Below are positions 1 to 8,307 of a DNA stretch of 64,000 nucleotides, one piece after another. Source of the stretch: Chryseobacterium wanjuense (GTDB lineage Bacteria > Bacteroidota > Bacteroidia > Flavobacteriales > Weeksellaceae); the NCBI RefSeq assembly GCF_900111495.1, contig NZ_FOIU01000001.1, positions 2,170,001-2,234,000 on the forward strand. The letters are read 5' to 3'. The notes under the pieces were generated by a model, which did not search any database, was not told where the DNA came from, and saw only the letters and a program-made list of their open reading frames with translations. Position numbers and translations under genes: made by a program. Each line of letters opens with the position of its first letter. The stretch's first letter is position 1.

Positions 1-59
1 TAATTATTTAAATACAACCAAAACAGCCAACAACTAGAAACCAGCAACCAGCAACAAAA

Positions 60-1097
60 TCAAACCTTCATCTTAATCTTATCCACATTAATAATCTTGT
101 AAACCAGTTCCTTAATCAGTTCCGCTTCACTCATATTGACTGCTCCCAACCCTTTTCCTTTCATGTCGAATTCTCTTAAAATAGAGATCACTCTCGTTGC
201 ATGTTTCAGAGGGTACAATCTCGCCGATTCTGCGTAATCTTTTATAAAATAAGGATTTACACCCATCTGAGAAGCAATCACTTGCGGTGGCTGTCCGATC
301 ATGGTATTGTAAATAATGACATTCGAAAAATAATTGTATAAACTCGACAACATCATTACAAAAGGATTATTTTTTGGATTTTTACCCATAAAATGAGCAA
401 TTTTAAATGCTACATTGGCATTTTTTGTTCCTAAAGCCTTCTGCAGTTCAAAAACGTTGTATTCTTTGCTGATCCCGATGTGATTTTCCACAATATTTCC
501 GTCGAGAATTTCGCCTTCTTTTAAAATAATTTTTAATTTATTCAGCTCATTGGCAATCCTGGAAAGGTCGTTTCCAAGATATTCTGCCAATAAATGTGAA
601 ATATTCGGGGCGGTTTTTATGTTTAATTTAATGCATTCATCGGCGATCCATTTCGGAAGGTTATTTTCCTTGATAGATTCGCTTAAAAATAATGCATTGG
701 ATCTGTCTAAAGATTTCGTAACCTTTTTTCGGCTGTCTAACTTCTTGTGTTTGTGGGCAAAAACCAAAACCGTCGACGGAACAGGATTTTGAACATACAT
801 TTCCAAGGCGTTGCTTTCGCTTTCAGTTAGCTTTAAATCCTGGGCTTCTTTTACGATGATCACCTGCTTGTCTCCCATCATCGGAAACTGTCTCGCCAGG
901 GAAAGAATCTCCTGATAAGACGTATCTTTTCCATACACAACAGTTTGGTTGAATGCTTTTTCGTCTTCATCCAGAAAGTCGTGTTCAAGGGCTTTTACAG
1001 CAAGGTCAATAAAGTAAGGTTCTTCTCCGTGGAAAAAATAAATCGGTAAAACTTCTTTATTTTTAATATTTTTGAGGATTAAATCTAATTCTTTCAT
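60..1097 (-). CDS. holA: DNA polymerase III subunit delta
   Basis: The delta subunit opens the beta sliding clamp within the clamp-loader complex during chromosome replication. The 345 residues match the family's usual length. Near the N-terminus (about residues 18-28) is the FFHGEEPYF stretch typical of HolA, where a degenerate nucleotide-binding fold begins. The middle contains NELNKLKIIL and the C-terminal third is the helical collar domain with the usual ALGTKNANVAF-like segment. The ATG at 1097 lies only 10 bp from the start of the divergent gene at 1108, so its promoter must overlap that gene. Recognised by overall sequence; no competing assignment. Confidence 0.93.
   Translation of the reverse strand: MKELDLILKNIKNKEVLPIYFFHGEEPYFIDLAVKALEHDFLDEDEKAFNQTVVYGKDTSYQEILSLARQFPMMGDKQVIIVKEAQDLKLTESESNALEMYVQNPVPSTVLVFAHKHKKLDSRKKVTKSLDRSNALFLSESIKENNLPKWIADECIKLNIKTAPNISHLLAEYLGNDLSRIANELNKLKIILKEGEILDGNIVENHIGISKEYNVFELQKALGTKNANVAFKIAHFMGKNPKNNPFVMMLSSLYNYFSNVIIYNTMIGQPPQVIASQMGVNPYFIKDYAESARLYPLKHATRVISILREFDMKGKGLGAVNMSEAELIKELVYKIINVDKIKMKV
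1067..1074 (+). promoter_or_regulatory. Bacteroidota -7 promoter element
   Basis: TATTTTTG matches the Bacteroidota TAnnTTTG consensus. It lies inside the 5' end of holA, 33 bp before the ATG at 1108, and would serve the rightward gene. Confidence 0.5.
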
Positions 1098-1107
1098 CTT
1101 ATATTAA

Positions 1108-1533
1108 ATGGAACTTCCAAAACTGAATTTTCAGGAAACTTTTGATTTTAAATTCAAGAGAGACAAAGATAAGTTTTTTATTTATGATTTGGTTCGTAAA
1201 GCTTACCTTTTGCTCACTCCTGAAGAATGGGTGCGCCAACACTGGATTCACTATTACCTGACTGTGAAATCCTACTCTACCTCTGCTTTAATTACAGAAA
1301 AAAAGATTGTCCTGAATGGTTTAACAAAACGAATCGACCTTCTCATTACTGAAAAAACGGAACCCATAATTTTAATTGAATGTAAAGCTCCCCAGATTAA
1401 ATTGACGGAAAAAACCTTTGAGCAGACCGCAAGGTACAACTCCATTATCGGGGCAAAAGAAATTATTTTAACCAATGGTTTGCAGCATATCAATGCTCAT
1501 TATGAAAACGAGCAATATCGCTTTTATAAATAA
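1108..1533 (+). CDS. HsdR N-terminal-like (PD-(D/E)xK) nuclease-fold protein
   Basis: A 141-residue stand-alone protein resembling the N-terminal domain of type I restriction enzyme R subunits. The nuclease core is visible: D77 in RIDLLIT, then E91 and K93 in LIECKAPQ, which is the D-x(n)-ExK pattern of the PD-(D/E)xK fold. The helicase and specificity parts of a real type I system are absent here, and no hsdM or hsdS lies nearby, so this is not a restriction locus in itself. Proteins of this type are widespread single genes in Bacteroidota, commonly beside holA. Its biological role is unknown; DNA-end or structure-specific cleavage is inference. Confidence 0.8.
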   Translation: MELPKLNFQETFDFKFKRDKDKFFIYDLVRKAYLLLTPEEWVRQHWIHYYLTVKSYSTSALITEKKIVLNGLTKRIDLLITEKTEPIILIECKAPQIKLTEKTFEQTARYNSIIGAKEIILTNGLQHINAHYENEQYRFYK

Positions 1534-1596
1534 TATTTCAGGTTAAGGCTGAGACTGAAATTTTACACCAACCTTAACTTTAATCTTAGAAAAAGT

Positions 1597-2208
1597 ATGA
1601 AAATTAAAAACATTATATTCGATTTTGGAGGCGTTTTAGTGGATTGGAATCCGAGATATTTCTTTAAGGAGTATTTTAATGATGATGAAAAAATGGAATA
1701 CTTTCTTGAAAATATCGCTCAATCTGAGTGGAATGAAGAACAGGACAGAGGAAGATTACTATCCGAAGGTACGGAGATTCAGGTGAAAAAGTTCCCTGAG
1801 TGGGAAAAGGAAATTCGGGCGTATTACGACAACTGGACAATCATGCTGAGAAGCGACATCCCTCATAATGTAGAAGTTCTAAGAAAGCTCGGAAATACTG
1901 ATTATCAACTATACGGATTAACCAACTGGTCGGAAGAAACTTTTCCTTACGCCCTCGAAAACTATGATTTTTTCCAATTATTTGATGGGAAGATCGTTGT
2001 TTCCGGAACGGAAAAATTAATAAAACCTGATCCGAAAATATGGCATGTTTTATTGGAAAGATATAACCTTCACGCTAATGAATCGGTTTTCATAGATGAT
2101 AATCCGAAGAATATTGAAATGGCAAAGTCTTTAGGTTTCAATACCATTCATGTTACCCCGAAAACTGATTTGGAAAAGGAATTAATTGATTTAGGCCTTC
2201 AGTTCTAA
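1597..2208 (+). CDS. HAD-superfamily phosphatase (YihX-like)
   Basis: A soluble 203-residue HAD hydrolase. Motif I is IIFDFGGVLVDWN with nucleophile D9; as in YihX (FDLGNV) the second Asp of the usual DxD is replaced by Gly. Motif II is the YGLTNWS segment, the motif III lysine is in KLIKPDPKIW, and motif IV is VFIDDNPKN (D167, D168). The family removes phosphate from small metabolites; E. coli YihX acts on alpha-D-glucose 1-phosphate. The exact substrate here cannot be read from sequence. It stands alone, followed by a terminator-like hairpin. Confidence 0.85.
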   Translation: MKIKNIIFDFGGVLVDWNPRYFFKEYFNDDEKMEYFLENIAQSEWNEEQDRGRLLSEGTEIQVKKFPEWEKEIRAYYDNWTIMLRSDIPHNVEVLRKLGNTDYQLYGLTNWSEETFPYALENYDFFQLFDGKIVVSGTEKLIKPDPKIWHVLLERYNLHANESVFIDDNPKNIEMAKSLGFNTIHVTPKTDLEKELIDLGLQF

Positions 2209-2235
2209 TGCACTGAAACTTTATAACATTCTATT

Positions 2236-2283
2236 AATCCTCATTGTAAGTTATTTTTATTAATTTAGATGAGGATTTTTTGT
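2236..2283 (+). terminator. Terminator-like hairpin after the HAD gene
   Basis: The arms AATCCTCAT (2236-2244) and ATGAGGATT (2269-2277) are fully complementary, with a 24-nt loop and a T-rich tail. It lies 27 bp after the stop at 2208. The loop is long for an intrinsic terminator. Confidence 0.6.
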
Positions 2284-2510
2284 TTTCCACGAACAAAGCA
2301 TTCAGTTTGTCATCCTGAAAGGATCTAGACTCATTTTTTGAATAACGTTGTTGAGATCCTTTCAGGATGACAAAAAGAGTGTTGAATATGTGATAAAAAA
2401 TTGAAAATCCGACAAATACCCTAGCCCCGATTGTAGTGAAAATCCTTTTTTGGAAAAAAAGATTGTAACGGAAAGCGGGAAAAAGCTCCTAAAAAATTAA
2501 ATTACAAAAT
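2284..2510. repeat. Intergenic region with palindromic repeat
   Basis: The gene-free stretch from 2209 to 2510 holds the terminator-like hairpin and an inverted repeat at 2306-2374. The arms of the repeat begin TTTGTCATCCTGAAAGGATC and end with its complement, around a roughly 27-nt spacer. The same half-sequence recurs at 18.9 kb and in the tandem array at 48.4-48.8 kb. The rest shows no coding potential. Confidence 0.75.
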
Positions 2511-3254
2511 ATGATACGTTCAATCTTACTAACAGCTTTTTTTATGGCTTCAGGAACAGTTTTCAGTCAAAACCTTAAAACGGTTTCTTATCAGGACGGT
2601 TCACAAAAACTGAATGGCCTGGTAACTTCCAACGCAGGAAAAAAACTTCCGGGGGTGTTGATTCTCCCAGCCTGGAAAGGAATTGATGACGAAGCAAAAA
2701 CGGCCGCCATAGAATTGGAAAAACAGGGGTATGTAGCTTTTATTGCCGATATTTATGGAGAAGGAAATATCCCAACTGACAGTGATTCTGCGGCGAAAAC
2801 TTCCGGATATTACAAGAAAAATTATGACGCATACCAGAAAAGAATTTCGCTGGCTTTGGAACAATTGAAAAAAAACGGTGCCATTTCGGATAAAATTGCC
2901 GTGATCGGATATTGCTTCGGAGGAACCGGCGCCCTGGAATCTGCGAGAGGAAATCTGCCTGTAGTGGGTGTTGTCTCGATTCACGGAAGCATCGGGAAAG
3001 ATCAGACCAGAAAAAACGGACTGATTTCGACGAAGATTTTAGTTGAAAATCCTGCGGATGATAAAGGGGTGACGCCAGAAGATTTTAATAATTTAATTAA
3101 AGAAATGAACGAAGGCAATGCAGACTGGCAGATCATTACATATGCACATTCCAAACATACTTTCACGGATCCAAAATCACCGGATTACAACCCAGTGATG
3201 GCCAAAAGAGCCTGGAATCATACACTGATGTTTTTGAAGGAGATTTTGAAATAA
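2511..3254 (+). CDS. Secreted dienelactone hydrolase family protein
   Basis: An alpha/beta hydrolase of 247 residues with an N-terminal signal peptide (ending about residue 19, GTVFSQ), so probably periplasmic. The nucleophile elbow is GYCFGG with C135, as in dienelactone hydrolases, which use Cys rather than Ser. The other triad members are probably D183 or D184 (ENPADDKG) and H216 (HSKHTFTD). Substrates of the family range from dienelactones to other small esters; nothing here fixes one. The gene is flanked by palindromic repeats on both sides and appears monocistronic. Confidence 0.87.
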   Translation: MIRSILLTAFFMASGTVFSQNLKTVSYQDGSQKLNGLVTSNAGKKLPGVLILPAWKGIDDEAKTAAIELEKQGYVAFIADIYGEGNIPTDSDSAAKTSGYYKKNYDAYQKRISLALEQLKKNGAISDKIAVIGYCFGGTGALESARGNLPVVGVVSIHGSIGKDQTRKNGLISTKILVENPADDKGVTPEDFNNLIKEMNEGNADWQIITYAHSKHTFTDPKSPDYNPVMAKRAWNHTLMFLKEILK

Positions 3255-3277
3255 GGTTTAAATTTTAAAGATAAAAG

Positions 3278-3370
3278 ATGCTTCGACCGGCTCAGCATGA
3301 CATCGCTAAAAATATACTGTTTAATTAGACAATTAGTATTAGAATTGTCATGCTGAGCCAGCGGAAGCAT
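3278..3370. repeat. Inverted repeat, CTTCGAC/CTCAGCATGACA family
   Basis: The left arm ATGCTTCGACCGGCTCAGCA and the right arm (3346-3370, TGCTGAGCCAGCGGAAGCAT) are near-complementary around an AT-rich spacer. A closer-matched copy of this sub-type is at 22006-22105. Confidence 0.75.
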
Positions 3371-3408
3371 TATTATTTTAACTATACACTGCCAAATCGG
3401 TGCATTTT

Positions 3409-3780
3409 TTAATCTACTCCTTCATCTTCCCTGTTGACCAACTCCATAGAAAACGCAGGAAGACAGATAGAAATATATTCGCACTGTTCCGGAAAAGGAT
3501 TGCTGTAGCGTACCCGCGCACCTTTTTCTACCAGAATACTTTGTCCTTTTTCCAAAGTGACAATTTCCCCGTCGATTTCAAATTGTTTTTTGCCTGAAAT
3601 AATGATGGTAAACTCATCAAATTCAGGAGTTTGATGCGGTTCGCTCCAGTCTGGCGGAGCAACCATGTGTGCAATTGAAATATTTGGATTTTCTGTTGAG
3701 TGCCCCCAATGCTCTTCAATCAGTTTTCCGTCCATTGTAGGAACAACAAATGGTGTTTTTTGGATTTTATATTTTTTCAT
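3409..3780 (-). CDS. Cupin-domain protein
   Basis: A small single-domain cupin of 123 residues. Cupin motif 1 is visible in EPHQTPEFDEFTIIISGK and motif 2 in EKGQSILVEKGARVRYSNP. The reading frame can be extended five codons to a TTG at 3795, but the ATG at 3780 (MKKYKIQ) is the better start. Substrate and function cannot be inferred; small cupins of this type include isomerases, dioxygenases and sugar-binding regulators. It stands alone between a repeat (upstream of its stop) and an AT-rich 240-bp spacer. Confidence 0.8.
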   Translation of the reverse strand: MKKYKIQKTPFVVPTMDGKLIEEHWGHSTENPNISIAHMVAPPDWSEPHQTPEFDEFTIIISGKKQFEIDGEIVTLEKGQSILVEKGARVRYSNPFPEQCEYISICLPAFSMELVNREDEGVD

Positions 3781-4016
3781 AAATATTTTTTTCAATTAAG
3801 TTGTATTAAACTGAATATGTAATTTTAACCACAAAGTACACCGAGATTTTTTAACAATTAACTGCTTTTAAGAAACACAAAACCGTTTGACTACGTTGAA
3901 TCTTCAATTTCACTTATAAAAACTCTCAAAGCCTTTCAGTTATGATTATATAGATACTTAAAGATTAAAAATCTACTAAATCAGCATAATCTGCGAGATA
4001 AATTTTTAATCTAAAT

Positions 4017-4541
4017 CTAAATAGTTTTCTTTTTTATCTCATAAACAAAATTCGTTCTCGTCGGCTCTCCGAAATAGGCAACTTCCTCTTCCGCTACTTT
4101 TTTTCCACCAATCCTTTCCAATGCAATTTGTGAACGAAAATTTTCTTTTCCGATATGAAAATGAACCGTATCCACAAACTGAAAAATATAGTCGAGCATT
4201 AATTTTTTAATCTGAGGATTGATTCCCTTTCCCCACGATTGGGTTCCATAAAAAGTATATCCTATAAAGATACTGTTCTTTTTTTCATCAAAATCATAAA
4301 AACGGGTACTTCCCAAAACATTTCCCGTGCTTTTTTCAACAATTTTAAAGGCACCTTTGCTTTCCATCGCTCCTTTGAAAAAATTTTCGAAAACTTCTCT
4401 TTGGTAACGGTCTTTGTTGGGATGCTGTTCCCAGACTTTCGGGTCTGAAGCCACTTCATATAGAGACTCAAAATCCCCTTGCTGTAAGGGGATTAATTGG
4501 TATTCCTGATTTTCTAAAACAGTCTGAATAGAAAAATTCAT
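4017..4541 (-). CDS. GNAT family N-acetyltransferase (RimJ/RimL type)
   Basis: 174 residues resembling RimJ/RimL-like GNAT acetyltransferases, which transfer acetyl from acetyl-CoA to an amine. The C-terminal half shows the expected order: FKIVEKSTGNVLGSTRFYDF (strands 2-3), IFIGYTFYGTQSWGKGINPQIKKLML (motif A with the CoA pyrophosphate loop) and NFRSQIALERIGGKKV (motif B, typical of RimJ/L). The acceptor is unknown. It ends 3 bp from the start region of the opposite end of the DUF2911 gene (stop at 4545), which lies upstream on the same strand, so the two are probably co-transcribed. Confidence 0.85.
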   Translation of the reverse strand: MNFSIQTVLENQEYQLIPLQQGDFESLYEVASDPKVWEQHPNKDRYQREVFENFFKGAMESKGAFKIVEKSTGNVLGSTRFYDFDEKKNSIFIGYTFYGTQSWGKGINPQIKKLMLDYIFQFVDTVHFHIGKENFRSQIALERIGGKKVAEEEVAYFGEPTRTNFVYEIKKKTI

Positions 4542-4544
4542 TTC

Positions 4545-5150
4545 TTAGCTTTTTGTTTTATTAGCGTCAGCTTCTATTTTTTTGATCTCTTTTAATTTAT
4601 CTGCAATCTTAGTTACAGCGTCCGGACTTGATGGTTTTAAAGCGACCTCAGCCTGAGCCATATCCCATTTCAATACTAAATTTGCAGAATTTTCTCCTGT
4701 CGGGTTTAAAGTAATTTCAAACCATTCCTGCTTGTCAGCCAGCTTATTTACAGGAACAGTAACATCTACCACATCCTGTTTTGGATCGTAGGTATAAGCG
4801 CCCCATTGCTGGAAATCTTTATTTAAGATCACTTTCCATTCCTTTTCTGTCGGAATGATGAATAATCCGTAAGTCCCTGCAGGAACTATTTTTCCTCCAA
4901 AGTTTACCGATTGTCCGAATGTAATTTTGGTTGATGAGTTGGCTCCTGCTCTCCAAACCTGTCCGTAAGGCACCAGTTCTCCGAAGATTTTGCGGCCTTT
5001 TACGCCCGGTCTTCCGTAATCAACGGTGATTTTAGACATTGAAAACTGCTGTTCCACTTTCTGACGCGGACTCGCTGCCGGTACCGAGTAATCCTGAGCA
5101 AAACTGAAAGCCGAAGCTGATATGCAAAGTGCAAATAGTAACTTTTTCAC
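4545..5150 (-). CDS. DUF2911 family exported protein
   Basis: A secreted protein typical of Bacteroidota, of unknown function. The frame is open to 5258, but the extra N-terminus would overlap ogt and look unlike a protein start. A GTG at 5150 begins VKKLLFALCISASAFSFAQ, a good signal peptide cleaved after about residue 19, giving a 201-residue product. The DUF2911 core follows, including VDYGRPGVKGRKIFGELVPY and VWRAGANSSTKITF, then VPAGTYGLFIIP. The family appears to be a beta-sandwich; no activity is known. It starts 28 bp after ogt and may share its transcript. Confidence 0.82.
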   Translation of the reverse strand: MKKLLFALCISASAFSFAQDYSVPAASPRQKVEQQFSMSKITVDYGRPGVKGRKIFGELVPYGQVWRAGANSSTKITFGQSVNFGGKIVPAGTYGLFIIPTEKEWKVILNKDFQQWGAYTYDPKQDVVDVTVPVNKLADKQEWFEITLNPTGENSANLVLKWDMAQAEVALKPSSPDAVTKIADKLKEIKKIEADANKTKS

Positions 5151-5178
5151 GTGTAAATTTTTGTTTAAAATTACAAAA

Positions 5179-5688
5179 TCAAAACAGAATAGCCTTCTCC
5201 AATTCCAATAATTTTTGCTTTCTCCAGATTCCTCCCGCATAGCCCACCAATTCGCCATTGGAACCGATCACACGGTGACAGGGAATTAAAATCGCAATTT
5301 TATTAATTCCGTTTGCCGTTCCCACTGCGCGGATTGCCTTAAGGTTTCCTAATTTTTCCGACTGCTGCTTGTAAGTCCGAATCTCTCCCATCGGGATTTC
5401 TCTCAAAAGCTGCCAGACTTTCTCCTGAAACTCAGTCCCTTTGATGAATAACGGAACTTCAAACGAGCTTCTTTTCCCTTCAAAATATTCGTTTAATTCA
5501 TTTTCCAGTTGTTTGAAATGCTCGTGTTCTTTTTCCGTAATTTCGGCATTTAAAGCTTTAGATAATGATTTGAACTGCTTTTCAATATTTTTCCGGTCGG
5601 TGAATTCCAGAAGACAAATTCCTTCGTCTACGGCACAGGCGATCATTTCTCCGAGCGGGGTTTGGATGGTTTTTTGGTGTATTTCCAT
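5179..5688 (-). CDS. ogt: Methylated-DNA--[protein]-cysteine S-methyltransferase
   Basis: A suicide repair protein that takes the methyl group from O6-methylguanine (and O4-methylthymine) onto its own cysteine. The active site IPCHRVIG is present with C137, followed by GELVGYAGGIWRKQKLLELE. The helix-turn-helix recognition region (GEIRTYKQQSEKLGN) and the R120 arginine finger region (KAIRAVGTANG) precede it. At 169 residues it is an Ogt/MGMT-type single-domain enzyme without the Ada regulatory domain. It is likely the first gene of a short leftward unit with the DUF2911 protein and the GNAT enzyme. Confidence 0.95.
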   Translation of the reverse strand: MEIHQKTIQTPLGEMIACAVDEGICLLEFTDRKNIEKQFKSLSKALNAEITEKEHEHFKQLENELNEYFEGKRSSFEVPLFIKGTEFQEKVWQLLREIPMGEIRTYKQQSEKLGNLKAIRAVGTANGINKIAILIPCHRVIGSNGELVGYAGGIWRKQKLLELEKAILF

Positions 5689-5703
5689 TTTAATTTAAAT
5701 AAA

Positions 5704-5736
5704 AAACCTCATAAGCATAAAAAACTTATGAGGTTT
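5704..5736 (-). terminator. Intrinsic terminator of the lipoprotein gene
   Basis: A 12-bp perfect stem (AAACCTCATAAG / CTTATGAGGTTT) with a 9-nt loop. On the minus strand it is followed by TTTTATTT. It lies between the stop at 5756 and the start of ogt at 5688. Confidence 0.85.
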
Positions 5737-5755
5737 AAATTTATATAATTTTTTA

Positions 5756-6616
5756 TTAATATCCGTAAATCGCAGAGACTTTCAGACCTGTATTGCCCGG
5801 ATAGTCATACTGAAGATAAATAGTTCCCGGAAGATCGTTGTTTTGATAATTATAATGAAAATTTGTTGTCTCAAGAAGAATTTCTGAAGGATATATCCAA
5901 TAAGATTTTTTCACAACAACATTATTTTTCGAAATTTGCGAATAATCCTGCAACATAAAAACATTAAATGCATATTCCGGAAGAGCCAGGATTCTGTTTC
6001 TGTCTATTAAAGAATTTGGATTATTTTTCTGATCATATTCATACCTTACTTCTTTAGTAAAAACAGGTGAATTATCATAAGCAAACTGTACTTTCGTTAC
6101 ATTTCCATTATTTAAAAATATCTTTGAAGTTTCTTTTAAAACCCCAGGATTATTTAAGTATTTATTATAATATTTTGCAATGATAATATCGGATGAAGGG
6201 TATTCAAACAGTGTATAAGTCGTATTTCCTGAAAAGTCTGCAATAGGATTTTCAGAAGAAATTATTTTGTTATTGGCGTCACAGACAATATTTCTTTTAA
6301 CATTAAGAGGTTGATGACTAGCCAAATCAGGATAAATATATCCGCTAATAGTAATCGCACTTAATGAATTGTTGTTATAGGTTAAATTTTCCGTGTAGTT
6401 ATTGTGCAAATCCCAGACTTTTACAAGTTTGTTTTGATTATATTCAAATTGAAAATCCAGTTTCTCAGAAAGCGAAGCATTTCCGTTTGTAATATTCTCA
6501 TCCTGAATAGTAAGGGTCTGAATTTTTGAAGAATTGAAGGTCTGATTATCCGAATCACCAGAATCTCCACAAGATAAAAAAGAAAGAAAGCAAATTCCCA
6601 GCAGATATTTTTTCAT
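5756..6616 (-). CDS. Hypothetical lipoprotein
   Basis: A 286-residue protein with a type II signal peptide: hydrophobic stretch then FLSC with the lipidated cysteine at C16, followed by GDSGDSD, which keeps it outside the cytoplasm. The body is rich in Asn, Tyr and Asp and built of repeated short beta-strand segments (FQFEYNQNKLVKVWD, LTYNNNSLSAI, TKVQFAYDNS), reminiscent of RHS/YD-like or DUF4595-type lipoproteins common in Bacteroidota. No enzymatic motif is seen. It has its own promoter and terminator, so it is monocistronic. Confidence 0.75.
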   Translation of the reverse strand: MKKYLLGICFLSFLSCGDSGDSDNQTFNSSKIQTLTIQDENITNGNASLSEKLDFQFEYNQNKLVKVWDLHNNYTENLTYNNNSLSAITISGYIYPDLASHQPLNVKRNIVCDANNKIISSENPIADFSGNTTYTLFEYPSSDIIIAKYYNKYLNNPGVLKETSKIFLNNGNVTKVQFAYDNSPVFTKEVRYEYDQKNNPNSLIDRNRILALPEYAFNVFMLQDYSQISKNNVVVKKSYWIYPSEILLETTNFHYNYQNNDLPGTIYLQYDYPGNTGLKVSAIYGY

Positions 6617-6633
6617 ACATGATTATTAATTTT

Positions 6634-6641
6634 GCAAAAGT
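6634..6641 (-). promoter_or_regulatory. -7 promoter element of the lipoprotein gene
   Basis: TACTTTTG on the minus strand matches TAnnTTTG and lies 17 bp upstream of the ATG at 6616. Confidence 0.6.
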
Positions 6642-7013
6642 ATAAAAATTGGTATCTAAATAAAAGTTTCATTTAAAAGCAAAGTAATTTCTCCTTTTTT
6701 AAATATTTGAAAGCTTTGGCTAAGTCATATTCTCTACTTCTAAATAAGAAATCAATGATAAATTATCAATAAATCTGCAGTTTTTCAAACTATCTTGTAC
6801 CATCCTGTACTAATAATTTTTTATTCAGAAAATTTTTATACTTTTAAAAAATGATAAAATACCCGGGCTGAAAAATCAATGATAAATTAAAAAAATTATG
6901 CAATCGATTAACCCATCTTTAATTTTTTCTGAAAGAGCGATTAATTGATTAAAAGTCATAATATATTCCGGGCAAATCATGTAATAAAATATTTCACAAA
7001 ATAATATAAGCCA
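6642..7013. promoter_or_regulatory. Intergenic control region of the fucose cluster
   Basis: A gene-free AT-rich stretch between two divergent genes. At 6899-6911 is TGCAATCGATTAA, whose core AATCGATT is palindromic and resembles LacI/GalR-family operators. A related GCGATTAATTGATTAA follows at about 6938-6953. Repeated ATCAATGATAAATTA segments occur at 6749-6763 and 6876-6889. No exact TAnnTTTG promoter is visible close to the ATG at 7014. The regulatory reading is inference. Confidence 0.35.
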
Positions 7014-8306
7014 ATGAATAATACCCAACCCGGAAACTCGTTTTCTTCTTCAAAAAAGAAAAATTATTACTTTCCACTCATCCTGATAACGAGTTTATTT
7101 TTCTTCTGGGGATTTATCCATAATCTCGATCCGATCTTGATTAAACATCTGCGAAGTGCTTTTCAACTGAGTCATTTCCAGGCTTCATTAGTCGATTCAT
7201 CTGTTTTTGCAGCGTACTTTTTACTGGCCATTCCTGCCGGACTGATTATTCAAAAATATGGCTACAAAACTGGGATTTTGGTAGGTTTATTCTTCTTCGC
7301 CGCCGGATGTTTTCTGTTTGTTCCTGCAGCCAATACCATCAGTTATCCATTTTTTCTAGCCGCACTTTTCATTTTGTCTTGCGGACTTGCAATTCTGGAA
7401 ACCGCAGCCAATCCTTATATTACCATTTTAGGCGAACCCGAAAAAGCAACACAAAGACTCAACTTCGCCCAGTCTTTCAATGGTTTGGCAGCTTCTATTG
7501 CTCCTATTATTGGTGGGATTTTCATTCTAGGTGAAGAACCCAAATCTCAGGAAGAACTTGCCGGACTTGATCAGGCCGCCAAACTAGCCTATATTCAAGC
7601 CGAAACTTCACTGGTAAAAGGACCCTACATCATATTAGGGCTGATCATTCTTTTGGTTATGTTTTTATTTTTATTGATAAAACTACCGGAGGTGGCGGAA
7701 AATAAAGAAAAATCAACAAAGAACTTCCTGCAGGTTTTAGGCGTAAAAAATGTCGGATGGGGTGTTCTTGCCCAGTTTTTTTATGTCGGTGCCCAAATTT
7801 ACGTTTTCAGTTTCCTTCTTGTTTTTGCAGAAGATGCAATCGACATGAAAGGTCAGGAAGCGAAGTATTATGCGGGTGTAGCAGGATTTTTATTCATGAT
7901 AGGGCGTTTTATCGGTACTTTTTTCATGAAATATATCTCACCTCAAAAATTGCTGAGCATTTACAGTATCATCAGTATCGTTCTCAGCATCTGGGTTATT
8001 GTGGGATCAGGAATTTCAACGTTATATGCATTGGTTTCAATAACATTTTTTATGTCAATCATGTTTCCGACAATTTTTGCGTTGGGAATAGAAGGAGCCG
8101 GTTCGGAAACAAAACCTGCTTCCAGCTTGCTAATCATGTCAATCGTCGGAGGGGCAATCATACCTCCCATTGCAAGTAAAATCACCGATATTTCAGGGAA
8201 CATTCATTTCTCTTATGTCGTACCTTTAGTCTGTTTTATCATCGTATTTTTATTTTCATTAAGATTTAGAAATAAAAAAATCTCATCAATAAATGTAGAA
8301 GCTTAA
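7014..8306 (+). CDS. fucP: L-fucose:H+ symporter-like MFS permease
   Basis: A 430-residue, 12-helix major facilitator of the FHS family, which brings in L-fucose or related sugars with protons. Features seen: FFFWGFIHNLDPILIKHLRSAFQLSHFQASLVD at the start of the first helix pair (the FucP-type N-terminal motif), ALAILETAANPYI-like LAILETAANPYITIL, and QRLNFAQSFNGLAASIAPIIGG, all characteristic of FucP/GlcP sugar permeases. It begins the rightward catabolic cluster, with the dehydratase starting 2 bp after its stop. Fucose is inferred from the downstream enzymes; glucose or galactose permeases share the family. Confidence 0.85.
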   Translation: MNNTQPGNSFSSSKKKNYYFPLILITSLFFFWGFIHNLDPILIKHLRSAFQLSHFQASLVDSSVFAAYFLLAIPAGLIIQKYGYKTGILVGLFFFAAGCFLFVPAANTISYPFFLAALFILSCGLAILETAANPYITILGEPEKATQRLNFAQSFNGLAASIAPIIGGIFILGEEPKSQEELAGLDQAAKLAYIQAETSLVKGPYIILGLIILLVMFLFLLIKLPEVAENKEKSTKNFLQVLGVKNVGWGVLAQFFYVGAQIYVFSFLLVFAEDAIDMKGQEAKYYAGVAGFLFMIGRFIGTFFMKYISPQKLLSIYSIISIVLSIWVIVGSGISTLYALVSITFFMSIMFPTIFALGIEGAGSETKPASSLLIMSIVGGAIIPPIASKITDISGNIHFSYVVPLVCFIIVFLFSLRFRNKKISSINVEA

Positions 8307-8307
8307 A

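Noticed and set aside
1108..1533. Type I restriction-modification system
   Set aside because: Only the HsdR-N-like domain exists; no helicase, hsdM or hsdS genes are in the window.
5151..5258. N-terminal extension of the DUF2911 protein
   Set aside because: It would overlap ogt and precede a clear signal peptide starting at the GTG 5150.
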